64,000 nt of DNA from Runella sp. SP2 (lineage in GTDB: Bacteria; Bacteroidota; Bacteroidia; Cytophagales; Spirosomataceae): contig NZ_CP031030.1 of the NCBI RefSeq assembly GCF_003711225.1, positions 3,100,001 through 3,164,000 on the forward strand, written 5' to 3'. A program made the position numbers and the translations under genes. Positions 52,499-62,900 of this stretch are shown here, piece after piece. The notes under the pieces are model-generated. The model saw only the letters and a list, made by a program, of their open reading frames with translations, was not told where the DNA came from and made no database searches. Position 1 is the stretch's first letter. Every line of letters begins with the position of its first letter.

Positions 52499-54475
52499 AT
52501 GAAAAGAATACTCCCTCTTGTTGTACTTGTGATTTTTAGCACAATTGCTTGGGCTCAGTCGGTTCAGGATGATTTGCGGAAAATCGCTGAATTTCGCCGA
52601 ATGTCGCCTTCTTTTCAAAAGGATACACTATTGATAGGTACCCAAATTAACCTTGCCACCACCTATAATCGTCTCCAGAAATTAGACTCTGTCCGCTATT
52701 GGCTCTGGGAAAGTGAAAAAATGCTATCTAAAACCAAATGGCAGCGAGGATGGGGCTTTTTTTATCGGGCACGTGGTCAATATTATGTGTTTAACCTCAA
52801 AAAAGACTCATCGGTAGCCGATTTCATCAAGTCCATAGCGATTTGGGAAAAAGAAAAGAACTGGCGACAAGCAGGGATTGCCAGTGCACGACTTGGCAAC
52901 GCACTATTGATGGATTTACAATTTGACAAAAGTCTTTTTTACCTCAACCAAGCCCTCAAAACGTTTGAAGAACACAACGACTATTTTAGCCAAGCCAATA
53001 CACTCAACTACATGAGTAATGTGTATCGAAGTATGAACAATTATACCAAAGCATTGGAAATACATCGTAGGGTTATGTATCTGGTTGGAAAGTACAAACT
53101 AAGTCCTGATCTTATTCAGTACAAGCACGTAGCCACGTCTTATTTATTCAACAATATGCTGGATAGCGGACGTTATTATTTTGCCAAAGAAGGCATTGAT
53201 ATTGACAAAAATCCTGAAAAAATCAATGATAATTTCACCTATAATCGTCTCACTGAATTTTTCGATGGGGCTGGTATGCCCGAAAAAGTCGTTAAAATGG
53301 CCAACTTATCACTACAACTTGCCGAAAAAAATAAGTCGGTGGCTTATGCTCGTACTGCCCATGAAATGCTCCACAAAAGCTATCAAAATCTCAAAAACTA
53401 TGAACAAGCATTGTACCATTACACCAAAGCGCAGCAAATCAATGACTCTCTCGAAAAGGCTGAAGTGAGTCTCAAGCTCAGTCAGTTGGAAATGCAATAC
53501 CAAACTCAGAAGAAAGAAACTCAAATAGAACGTCAACGAGCTGAATTGGCCATCAGTAAACAAACCCTTTTGCTCAATGAATCTAAAATGAGTTTTCTAA
53601 ACAAAGACCTTTTACTTCAACAAGCACTCGTAGCCCAGCAAAACGCAGACAAAAAACGAAAAGAAGCCGAGTTTAAAATCGCCAATCAACAACAAAAAGT
53701 AGCGATGGAACAATTGACTCAGCAAAATGAGCTGACTTCCCAGCGGCAAACTCGTAATTTGCTATTGGCCAGTATTGCATTTTTGATGACTCTCGCAGGC
53801 GTACTTTTTTATCATAATCAGAGCCTTAAAAGAAAAAACAAAGAAATATCAGCCTCAGTTTTAAAGGGCCAAACCATTGAACGAAAACGCGTAGCGGCTG
53901 ACCTCCACGATAGCCTCGGCAGCACCATGTCTTCGCTGATTTATACCGTCAATGCCATTGATATTCAAAAGCTTGATGACGACGAGAAAAACGTCTATCA
54001 AAACCTCAAACAAATGCTTGATACGGCTTACAACGAAATCAGGCTCCTCTCCCACAACCTCTTGCCAGAAGAGTTTGAAAAGCAAGGTTTGGCCGAAGCA
54101 CTCAAGCACTTTGTACGTAAAATAAACCAAACCAAAGCCATTCAATTCGACCTCTCAATCGACCCAAAATTAGAACGGCTACCACCTAAAATTGAATTTG
54201 AACTCTACAGCATCTGCCTCGAACTCATCAATAACATCTTAAAACACTCAAAAGCCACTCAAGCTCAAATTAATTTATCAGCCCGCGCGGCGGACCGTTC
54301 CAATGGGGAGGTAAAATTGATTGTTTCCGACAACGGTATCGGCTTTTTTGAAAATGATTCTGACGGAAAAGGCATAAAAAACGTAAAAGCCCGCGTAGAA
54401 AGCCTCAATGGAACTTGGAAAATTGATTCAAAACAGGATGAAGGAACATCCTCCATCATCTCTATCCCTTTATAA
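52499..54475 (+). CDS. TPR-containing sensor histidine kinase (HisKA_3)
   Basis: 658 residues. Signal peptide (about 1-20); TPR-like helices (about 60-330, e.g. AGIASARLGNALLMDLQFDK, LNYMSNVYRSMNNYTKALEI); coiled coil (about 330-400); membrane helix (NLLLASIAFLMTLAGVLF); phosphoacceptor LHDSLGSTMSSLIYTV (His about 468); HATPase_c ending YSICLELINNILKHS and NGIGFFENDSDGKGI. Senses an extracytoplasmic state through TPRs; its cognate regulator is likely a NarL-type protein nearby. Its 3' third is nearly identical to that of the next gene. Confidence 0.9.
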   Translation: MKRILPLVVLVIFSTIAWAQSVQDDLRKIAEFRRMSPSFQKDTLLIGTQINLATTYNRLQKLDSVRYWLWESEKMLSKTKWQRGWGFFYRARGQYYVFNLKKDSSVADFIKSIAIWEKEKNWRQAGIASARLGNALLMDLQFDKSLFYLNQALKTFEEHNDYFSQANTLNYMSNVYRSMNNYTKALEIHRRVMYLVGKYKLSPDLIQYKHVATSYLFNNMLDSGRYYFAKEGIDIDKNPEKINDNFTYNRLTEFFDGAGMPEKVVKMANLSLQLAEKNKSVAYARTAHEMLHKSYQNLKNYEQALYHYTKAQQINDSLEKAEVSLKLSQLEMQYQTQKKETQIERQRAELAISKQTLLLNESKMSFLNKDLLLQQALVAQQNADKKRKEAEFKIANQQQKVAMEQLTQQNELTSQRQTRNLLLASIAFLMTLAGVLFYHNQSLKRKNKEISASVLKGQTIERKRVAADLHDSLGSTMSSLIYTVNAIDIQKLDDDEKNVYQNLKQMLDTAYNEIRLLSHNLLPEEFEKQGLAEALKHFVRKINQTKAIQFDLSIDPKLERLPPKIEFELYSICLELINNILKHSKATQAQINLSARAADRSNGEVKLIVSDNGIGFFENDSDGKGIKNVKARVESLNGTWKIDSKQDEGTSSIISIPL

Positions 54476-54479
54476 ATCA

Positions 54480-56409
54480 ATGAAAAAGCTGCTAACTTTT
54501 ATTCTCCTCACGAGCATTTCTTTGTGCAGTTGGGCGCAAAAGGAGGTTTTTCGTATTGATAGTATTCCTTCAAAAGGTATATTGCTTGACAAAGGGTGGA
54601 AATGGCACGCGGGAGACAATCCTGATTTTGCCAAACCTGATTTTGATGATTCAAAATGGGAGAACATTGACCCAAACACCGACATTTATAATATTCCCCA
54701 AAAAGTATATAATCAATCAGTAAGTTGGCTTAGAATCCATTTAGAATTTGATAGTTCCTTAGTTAATAAGCTTATTGTATTTCAAATAAATCAAAACATT
54801 GCATCTGAAATTTATTACAATGGAAATTTGATTAAAACCTATGGAAAAATTAGCAATAATTTTGATAAAATTATTGCTTTTAGAGCATTTTGTGAGGCTA
54901 TTGAATATCAATGCAATACTAATAAATTGGTCATATCTATACGTTTTTCTATTGAAAAAAAACTTCCCTACGTAAATAATCCGCCGATTTTAAAATGTTT
55001 TTCGCTTGTGGTAAACACACCTATTCATGCTCCTAAATTTGCTGTGTTTAGTAAAAGATATGAGAAGATTACAGCCTTAGAAGCAGGCATTTTTTTTATA
55101 TTGGCTTTATTACATTTTAGGTTTTATATGATTTATAAAAAACAAAAAGCAAATATTTATATTTCAGTTGCAGTTGTAGCTATTTGTTTGGGTCAAATTA
55201 TTTCTACAAATTTTTTATATGAAAGTGGCTTCTTAAAACCAATTGCTTATTTGACGTTTATGACTTTTATTTTACGAAACTCAATTTACATAACTTTTGC
55301 TTATGTAGCTGTTTACACAATCCATACAAATAAATTTAAGCCATCTTTTTGGTTTATTACTATTTATACTTCATTGAGTAGTATTTTTATATTGTTTTTT
55401 CACAAAATCGGGGTTATTTTTACCTTAATTTTTCCTCTTTTATTTATAACTGTTGAGATATTAAAACTTACAAATCGAATTAAAGGCAAAATCATATTGT
55501 CTGTGGGGTTAATTACATCTTCCATACTTTATCTTATTTACCTTATAATGGTTTTTAATCAGTTTAAAGGGATTCAAATAACCGAAAATTTCTACTTATT
55601 GGATTTATTGTTTCATTTAAGTGTACTTATTTTTCCGATAGCTATTTCAATATATCTTTCAAATGAATATGCAGGAACAAGTCTTAAGTTAGAAAATAGA
55701 CTGGTAGAATTAAGAAAACTCTCCCAAGAAAAACAGGAAGCCTTACAAAAACAAAACGCCGAACTCCAAGCCGCCCTGCTCCAAGGCCAAACCATTGAAC
55801 GAAAACGCGTAGCCGCCGACCTACACGATAGCCTCGGCAGTACCATGTCCTCGCTGATTTATACCGTCAATGCCATTGATATTCAAAAACTTGATGACGA
55901 CGAGAAAAACGTCTATCAAAACCTCAAACAAATGCTCGATACGGCTTACAACGAAATCAGGCTCCTCTCCCACAACCTCTTGCCAGAAGAGTTTGAAAAA
56001 CAAGGTTTGGCCGAAGCACTCAAGCACTTTGTACGTAAAATAAACCAAAGCCATTCAATTCGACCTCTCAATCGACCCAAAATTGGAACGGCTACCACCC
56101 AAAATTGAGTTTGAACTCTACAGCATCTGCCTCGAACTCGTCAATAACATCTTAAAACACTCAAAAGCCACTCAAGCGCAAATCAACTTATCAGCCCCCG
56201 CCCTGCGAGGGTCCGACCGCGCGGCGGATCGTCCCAATAGGGAGTTAAAATTGATGGTTTCCGACAACGGTATCGGCTTTTTTGAAAATGATTCTGACGG
56301 AAAAGGCATAAAAAACGTACGTGCACGCGTCGAAAGCCTTAATGGAACTTGGAAAATCAAAAACTCTGAAAATCAAGGAATTACAAACACCATTTCGATT
56401 CCTTTGTAA
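54480..56409 (+). pseudogene. Chimeric 7TM sensor histidine kinase, frameshifted
   Basis: From ATG 54480 (4 nt after the previous stop): signal peptide, a jelly-roll-like extracytoplasmic domain (KGWKWHAGDNPDFAKPDFDD), about seven membrane segments (roughly residues 195-395), then the kinase core LHDSLGSTMSSLIYTV. The core is almost identical to the previous kinase, but a 5-nt deletion (one AAACC unit of a doubled AAACC, near 56042-56046) shifts the frame, which ends at 56108; HATPase codons continue in another frame to 56409. The sensor half is strikingly AT-rich relative to the core. Disrupted unless frameshifting restores it. Confidence 0.8.
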
Positions 56410-56478
56410 ATCAATGAAAACTCTACTGGCAACGTTCCCTCAAAAAAGTTTGTAGTTCAACATGGAGAATAAAACAAT

Positions 56479-57120
56479 CTACTCCACTAACCCGTGCCTC
56501 AGGGCGTATTTAGTGAGGCCAATCGCACTTTTGACGTTGAGTTTATGAAACAAATTTCGACGATGGGTTTCGACGGTCGAAAGGCTGATATACAGTTTTT
56601 CGGCGATTTCAGGGCTTGAAAACTCCAAGGCAATCAGCTTTAACACTTCTATTTCGCGCTCAGTAAGATTTTGAATAGTAGCAGGTTGGGCATTGTTCAA
56701 ATCTTCGCCAGGATGTGCCGAAAGTTCATCAACAATCGCAGGGCTAAAGTACCTTTTTCCTCCCATCACCTGTTGAACAGCCCGCTCTAATTCTTCTTTG
56801 TCCGCTTTTTTAAGAATATATCCATGTACCCCCGCCTTGATGGCCTCGCGAATGTGAATGGCCTCTTCCACCATCGTCAGCATCAAAATCCGAATCGTTG
56901 GATGGTGCTGCCTGATTTGGAGGGTCAAATCAACGCCACTCAAGTGAGGCATATTAAAGTCCAAGACCACCAAATCTACGGGGTCATTGGCCAAAAAAGT
57001 CAATACATTTTTACTGTTATCAATCGTCGCCACAATCTTCACCTCTGGGATTCGTCTGAAAAGTAGTTTTAGACTTTCCAAAATCATTTGGTGGTCGTCC
57101 ACAAGGAGTACTCTGATCAT
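56479..57120 (-). CDS. NarL/LuxR-type response regulator
   Basis: 213 residues: receiver domain with VLLVDDHQMILESL, phosphoacceptor Asp about 54 in VVLDFNMPHLSGVD, MLTMVEEA (Thr) and Lys in YILKKADKEEL; LuxR HTH LTEREIEVLKLIALEFSSPE, SLSTVETHRRNLFHKLNVKS at the C-terminus. Convergent with the frameshifted kinase (70 nt apart). The palindrome at 57207 lies 86 nt upstream. Confidence 0.92.
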   Translation of the reverse strand: MIRVLLVDDHQMILESLKLLFRRIPEVKIVATIDNSKNVLTFLANDPVDLVVLDFNMPHLSGVDLTLQIRQHHPTIRILMLTMVEEAIHIREAIKAGVHGYILKKADKEELERAVQQVMGGKRYFSPAIVDELSAHPGEDLNNAQPATIQNLTEREIEVLKLIALEFSSPEIAEKLYISLSTVETHRRNLFHKLNVKSAIGLTKYALRHGLVE

Positions 57121-57206
57121 GTTTTTACGGTAGGGTTAAGGAAGCGCACAATATAGTATTTTCCTTCGATAAATATTTCGTTAAAAAATCAAGGACAAAA
57201 TATACC

Positions 57207-57222
57207 TCATGGTTTTCCATGA
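57207..57222. promoter_or_regulatory. Palindrome TCATGGTTTTCCATGA between divergent regulator and kinase
   Basis: Single copy between the response regulator (start 57120) and the kinase (start 57323). Followed by TTTTGTACCAAAAA, a flank nearly repeated (TTTTTCACCAAAAA) after the site at 59841, so the element and its flank are related. Confidence 0.75.
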
Positions 57223-57322
57223 TTTTGTACCAAAAATTCACCTTTCCCTAGGAATATCACCAACTTTTTTAGTATCTATGGACTTGATAGCTTTATCTGC
57301 CTTTGGTACACGACTTTGCCCT

Positions 57323-59137
57323 ATGAAACCTTTCATTTTCCTAGTCTTTTTGGTGAGCCTCTGGGGAGCATTTGTTACTGTTGCATTGAGCCAGTCGTCC
57401 GAAAACCTCTCCCCCCAAGAATCAGCTACGGTGAAAGACCATTTTCAAAAAGTGGATGATTTTATGAACGATGACAACTACGATTCGGCTCAATACTGGC
57501 TCAATCGCGTCGATTTGTTGCTCACCATCAAAAAACCAACCTACTTTACGTACCTTTTTCACAGTCGGCAGTGCGAAATTTATTACTTCAATAACTTGGT
57601 CGAAATTGGCATCAAAGAAGCAAACAAAGGCTTGGCCGTGGCAAAATTATTAAACGACCGCAGTCTATTGGCCGACTCTTTCAATTTTTTGGGTCTATTT
57701 TATATCAATTCCGAACAACTCAAAAATGCCGAAGCTAGCCTATTAAAAGCCCTGAGCTATACCTTAGAAGATAACGACCAAGGCAAAGCCGATTACTACA
57801 ACCTAACGCAGAAATACCACATTTACGGCAACTTAGCGGAGGTTTATATCAACCAACGGCAGTACGGAAAAGCCATTACGGCCATCGACAGTTCCATGAA
57901 ATTAGCCCTTCAAAAAGGGAAAGTACGGCCGTATGCTCTAGGCCAATTTACCAAAGCGGAGTTGTTGCTCAAACAAGGAAACGCCAAAGAAGCCATGCAG
58001 TATTACGAACAAGCCCAACGCACCTGCAAACAGGCCAAAGATTTTACCAACTTGCGGGATGTGTATTTGGTTACGTTTTCGGGAATTGCTAAATGTCAGC
58101 TTCGGCTCAATCAGTTGCAGAAAGAGCTTATTTCGCAAGGGTTGGAATTTTACCACAATCAAAAAGACATCAATCGCTATTATTCTCTGTTGTTTATCAA
58201 CGATGCGATTCAGATTTTCAAACAAACCAAAGACTACAAACTTTTGGCCGAATGCCTAGAAATCAAATCAGACATTGAAAATCAAAACGTAAAAGGAAGC
58301 CTTAAAAAGCTGGAAACGACCGTCAATGTAAGCCTTCGTAACGAAAAGAAAGTGCTTGAAATGGAGCTTCAAAAAGTAAAAGCTTACCAAGAAAACGAGC
58401 GTAATCGAGAGCAAAATCTTACCATCATCTTGGGGCTTGTTGCCGTTATTGTTGGGATTTTGATATGGACCAACCAAAAATTGGTGGCTAAAAACCGTGA
58501 GTTGGTGCAGAAGAACCAAGCGATTTCGGCAGCCCTCCTCCAAGGCCAAACCACCGAACGCAAACGCATCGCCGCCGATTTGCACGATAATCTGGGTGGG
58601 ACTATGTCGGCACTCAACTGGAGCCTTGAAGCTATCGACATCAAAAAACTTAGTCCACAAGAGCAAGATGTATATGAGCACGTCAAAAGAACAATTGCCA
58701 ATGCGCACGAACAAGTACGACTCCTTTCGCACAATCTTCTCCCCGATGAATTTGAAAAGCAAGGACTTATCGAAGCACTCCGCTATTTAATCCGTAAAAT
58801 TAACCAAAACAAAACGACTCATTTCAACCTTGACATTGACCCACAAATCGGGCGGCTTGACAAGCGTGTCGAATTTGAGTTGTACAGCATTTGTTTGGAA
58901 TTGGTCAACAATATCCTTAAACATAGTCAAGCCACCGAAGCGCACCTCCAGCTAAGGCTTGAAAATGAGCGTCTTTTGTTGACCGTCACCGACAACGGCA
59001 AAGGGATTTTTGACAACGCCTCCGATGGTAAAGGAATGAAAAATATCAAAGCACGCGTGGAGAGCCTCGGAGGAAAATGGAATTTTGAAAACCTTACCGA
59101 AGGGGGAGTATTGTCTCAAATTACCCTGCCTAGTTGA
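57323..59137 (+). CDS. TPR sensor histidine kinase (HisKA_3)
   Basis: About 604 residues. Start chosen at 57323 (MKPFIFLVFLVSLWGAFVTV signal); the frame runs open to 57209 across the palindrome. TPR repeats (about 60-310), coiled coil, membrane helix (TIILGLVAVIVGILIW), phosphoacceptor LHDNLGGTMSALNWSL (His about 419), HATPase_c YSICLELVNNILKHS. Same architecture as the kinase at 52499 but more diverged. Convergent with the regulator at 59142 (4-nt gap), its probable partner. Confidence 0.9.
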   Translation: MKPFIFLVFLVSLWGAFVTVALSQSSENLSPQESATVKDHFQKVDDFMNDDNYDSAQYWLNRVDLLLTIKKPTYFTYLFHSRQCEIYYFNNLVEIGIKEANKGLAVAKLLNDRSLLADSFNFLGLFYINSEQLKNAEASLLKALSYTLEDNDQGKADYYNLTQKYHIYGNLAEVYINQRQYGKAITAIDSSMKLALQKGKVRPYALGQFTKAELLLKQGNAKEAMQYYEQAQRTCKQAKDFTNLRDVYLVTFSGIAKCQLRLNQLQKELISQGLEFYHNQKDINRYYSLLFINDAIQIFKQTKDYKLLAECLEIKSDIENQNVKGSLKKLETTVNVSLRNEKKVLEMELQKVKAYQENERNREQNLTIILGLVAVIVGILIWTNQKLVAKNRELVQKNQAISAALLQGQTTERKRIAADLHDNLGGTMSALNWSLEAIDIKKLSPQEQDVYEHVKRTIANAHEQVRLLSHNLLPDEFEKQGLIEALRYLIRKINQNKTTHFNLDIDPQIGRLDKRVEFELYSICLELVNNILKHSQATEAHLQLRLENERLLLTVTDNGKGIFDNASDGKGMKNIKARVESLGGKWNFENLTEGGVLSQITLPS

Positions 59138-59141
59138 AACC

Positions 59142-59792
59142 TCATTTCACTAATCCGTGGCGCATGGCGTACTTGACTACGCCCGCTACACTCTTTACAC
59201 CAAGCTTTTGCATCAAATTTCGGCGGTGCGTTTCTACCGTTGGCACGCTTATACACAGAATGTCCGAAATTTCGTTGGTTGAAAACTCGCTGGCAATCAG
59301 TTTGATAATTTCAATTTCGCGGCTTGTCAGGTGTAAAATCGTGTCGGGACGGGCATCGTTTAGGTCTTCGGGCGCTGAGGAAGATAGTTCTTCAATCACG
59401 GCTTCGCTGTAGTATTTTCGACCCGACATTAGGGTATAAATCGCCTTTTCTAACTCCTCACGTCCTGATTTTTTTAAAATATAGCCATTTACTCCTGCTT
59501 TTATCGCTTCTCGGATGTGCGTGGCATCTTCGGCCATGGTCAAGAGAAGAACCTTCACCGTCGGAAACCGCTCTCGCAAGACAAGCGTCAAATCAATCCC
59601 ACTCAAATGGGGCATGTGTAAGTCCGACACAACGATATCGACTTCGTGTTCTTCGAGAAAACTCATCACATTTCGGCTATCGGTAAACGTAACCGCAACC
59701 GTAATATTTTCAATCGTTCCGAAGAGCATTTTTAGGCTGTCTAACACGATTTGGTGGTCATCAACAATAACAAGCCGAATGGATGATTGCAT
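59142..59792 (-). CDS. NarL/LuxR-type response regulator
   Basis: 216 residues. Receiver with LVIVDDHQIVLDSL, Asp about 57 in IVVSDLHMPHLSGID, LLLTMAEDA and YILKKSGREEL; HTH LTSREIEIIKLIASEFSTNE, SVPTVETHRRNLMQKLGVKS. Close relative of the regulator at 56479. The palindrome at 59841 is 48 nt upstream. Confidence 0.92.
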   Translation of the reverse strand: MQSSIRLVIVDDHQIVLDSLKMLFGTIENITVAVTFTDSRNVMSFLEEHEVDIVVSDLHMPHLSGIDLTLVLRERFPTVKVLLLTMAEDATHIREAIKAGVNGYILKKSGREELEKAIYTLMSGRKYYSEAVIEELSSSAPEDLNDARPDTILHLTSREIEIIKLIASEFSTNEISDILCISVPTVETHRRNLMQKLGVKSVAGVVKYAMRHGLVK

Positions 59793-59840
59793 TTGTTCTC
59801 AATTTTCTACAAAATAGTGGCCTTCTAACTTTAAAACTAC

Positions 59841-59856
59841 TCATGGTTTTCCATGA
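59841..59856. promoter_or_regulatory. Palindrome TCATGGTTTTCCATGA upstream of response regulator
   Basis: Single exact copy, 48 nt before the regulator start at 59792; a terminator for the RND genes lies on the other side. It is the last copy in the window. Confidence 0.75.
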
Positions 59857-59875
59857 TTTTTCACCAAAAAACCAT

Positions 59876-59907
59876 TAAAAAAGCCCCTGCTGATAAAGGC
59901 AGAGGCT
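59876..59907 (-). terminator. Reverse-strand terminator of the RND genes
   Basis: AGCCCCTGC and GCAGAGGCT (59882-59907; one mismatch) form a hairpin whose reverse-strand product ends in six U, 33 nt after the permease stop codon. Confidence 0.7.
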
Positions 59908-59940
59908 AAAATTAAGAAAGGGTATGGAAAACTTAAATTC

Positions 59941-62900
59941 TTATGCAGTGGGTTCGGTCTCGGCAGTTGGCGCCTGAGCTTTCTTTTCCACAGGTTTGAT
60001 GTTGCTCGATAAATACGAATAAATAGCGGGAATAATGTAGAGCGTCAGAATGGTAGAAAACAACAATCCTCCCACCACTGAAATCCCCATCGAGACGCGA
60101 CTTTCAGAACCTGCCCCTAGGGCCAACGCAATTGGCAAAATACCTAGAATGGCACACAAACTCGTCATCACAATCGGACGGAAACGGGCTACTGCGGCTT
60201 CTCTTACCGCTTGCAATTTGTTTATGCCTGACTCTTTCCGCTGGTTGGCAAATTCCACAATCAAAATCCCGTTTTTGGTCACAAGTCCCACCAGCGTAAT
60301 GATTCCGATTTGGCTAAAAATATTGAGGGTTTGGCCAAAATCCCAGAGCGACAACAACGCGCCACAAACCGCCAAAGGTACCGTCAAAAGGATGATAATT
60401 GGGTCAACAAAACTTTCAAACTGCGCGGCCAAAATGAGGTAAATCAACACCAAGGCCAAGCCAAAGGCAAACAAAAGGCTGGAAGAACTATCCTTAAACT
60501 CCCGCGACTGCCCGTCGAGGGCTGTGGTATATGATTCGTCAAATACCCCTTTCGCAATTCGATCCATTTCGTCCAAAGCTTTTCCTAACGTTACTCCCTT
60601 GGCCAAACCTGCGGTAATGGTAGCTGCCGAAGAGCGGTTGAAACGGAACAACTGAGGTGGCGAACTTTGCTCGGTAAGTTTTACAAAATTATCAAGCTGA
60701 ATCAACTCTCCTCGGTTACTTTTTACAAACAATGATTTCAAATCCATCAAATCATCACGGTCTGTACGGTCAATTTGTCCAATGACTTGGTATTGCTTTC
60801 CGTTCATCAAGAAATAACCAAATCGGCGACCAGAAAGACCCAATTGCAAGGTTTGGGCAATGTCTTGGATAGATACTCCCAGGTTTTGGGCTTTATCACG
60901 GTCAATTTCGAGGCGAATTTCAGGCTTGGTAAACTTCAAATTGATGTCGGTTCCTACAAACATCGGACTTTCGTTCACGCGCTTCATCAATTCAGGAATC
61001 ACCGCCCGCAATTTCTCATAACTCGTCGCTTGTACAACGTACGACACGGGAAAACTACTACCTCCTCGTTGTCCCGTTTGAATGGTTGGGTCTTGCAAAA
61101 CAAACGATTTCGCCCCCGACAGTTTCGCCACTTTTGATTGTACGGCATCGGCGATTTCCATTTGCGAGCGTTGGCGCATCATAGGCTCACTTAATACCAC
61201 CCGAACGAAGCCCGTATTGGTCGCATTGGTTGAGAACCCTGGCGCCGTAATCGTGATTAAGGCATCCCGCTCGTTGGCTTTTACTTCATCTTCCACTACT
61301 TTCCCAAACATTTTAAGGTAGCGATCCGTAAAGTCAAAGGTTGCGCCTTCTTGCATGGTCAGTGAAACCCGAAAACCACGACGGTCCTCCATGGGAGCCA
61401 ATTCGGAAGGAATGGCTTCATATTTGAACAAGGCATAAATGACGCCCACAAACGCTATCATCAGCACCCATGCCATCCAACGGATTGTCATAAAAGACGC
61501 CAATGACGACTCGTATGCGTTGTTCAACCACAAAAAGAATGGTTCCGTAACACGGTACAACCAAGGTTGTGAGTGGCTCGATTTTAGCAATTTGGAGCTC
61601 AACATCGGCGTCAATGTCAGCGACACAAAAGCCGAAATAATGACGGAGCCAGCTACCACAATCCCAAATTCGCGGAACAATCGCCCCGTTACCCCTTGTA
61701 AGAAAATGATGGGTAAGAACACCGCCGCCAAGGTGACAGTTGTTGAAATAATGGCAAAATAAATTTCTTTAGAACCCTCAATCGCTGCCTCTCGTGGCGA
61801 CAGTCCTTCTTCGATTTTGGTATAAATGTTTTCCAGTACCACGATGGCATCGTCCACCACCAGACCAATCGAAAGTACGATTCCGAGCAGGGTCAACACA
61901 TTGATAGAAAAGCCCATGATGTACATCAAAAAGAACGTTCCGACCAAGGATACGGGAATCGCCGTCAGCGGAATAATCGTACTCCGCCAATCGCGCAAGA
62001 AGATAAAGATAATCAAGGCCACCAGAATGAAGGCGGTGATGATGGTTTCTTCTACTTCCAAAATCGAAAGTCGCACCGAACGGGTATAGTCAAACCCAAT
62101 CGCCGCCACAATATCTGGTGGAAGGTCTTTTTTGATTTGGTCAATACGCTTGTAAACCTCATCTACAATCGCAATTTGGTTCGCCCCAGGCTGAGGCACA
62201 ACGGCCACACCCACCATCGGAACACCATCGCGACGCATCAGGGTACGTTCGTTTTCGGGAGCTAGTTCTGCCCTACCTACGTCCATAAACTTCACCACCC
62301 GATCAGATTCCTCTTTGACGATGAGGTTATTAAATTCGTCAACGGTGGTCAAACGTCCAAGCGTACGCACCGTAAGCTCAGTAGTTGCCCCTTCAATCGA
62401 CCCCGATGGAAGTTCAATATTTTGGCGCGTCAAGGCGTTCAACACGTCGATGGCCGTAAGGCGATACGAAGCCAATTTGAGCGGATCAATCCACAAACGC
62501 ATGGCGTAGCGTTTTTCTCCCCAAATTTGAATCGAACTGACCCCCGAAATGGTTTGTAAACGTTCCTTTACTTGGCGTTCAACAATGTCGTTCAAATCCA
62601 GCATCGAGCGCTTATCGCTCTTCACGTTCATGAAGAAAATGGGGTTTGAATCGGCATCGGCTTTGGACACAATCGGTGGGTCAATATCGCGCGGCAATAA
62701 GCCCAACGAACGAGATACGCGGTCGCGCACGTCGTTGGCTGCCGTTTCCAAATCCACGCCCAAATCAAACTCCACAGTAATGTTACTTCGTCCATCTCGG
62801 CTGGCCGACGTCAAGGTCTTAATCCCCGAAATCCCGTTGATAGATTCCTCCAAGGGTTCGGTGATTTGAGATTCAATAATCTCGGCATTGGCCCCCGTAT

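Noticed and set aside
60050..62869. Forward ORFs opposite the RND permease
   Set aside because: Shadows of the permease reading frame; no domain or start signals.
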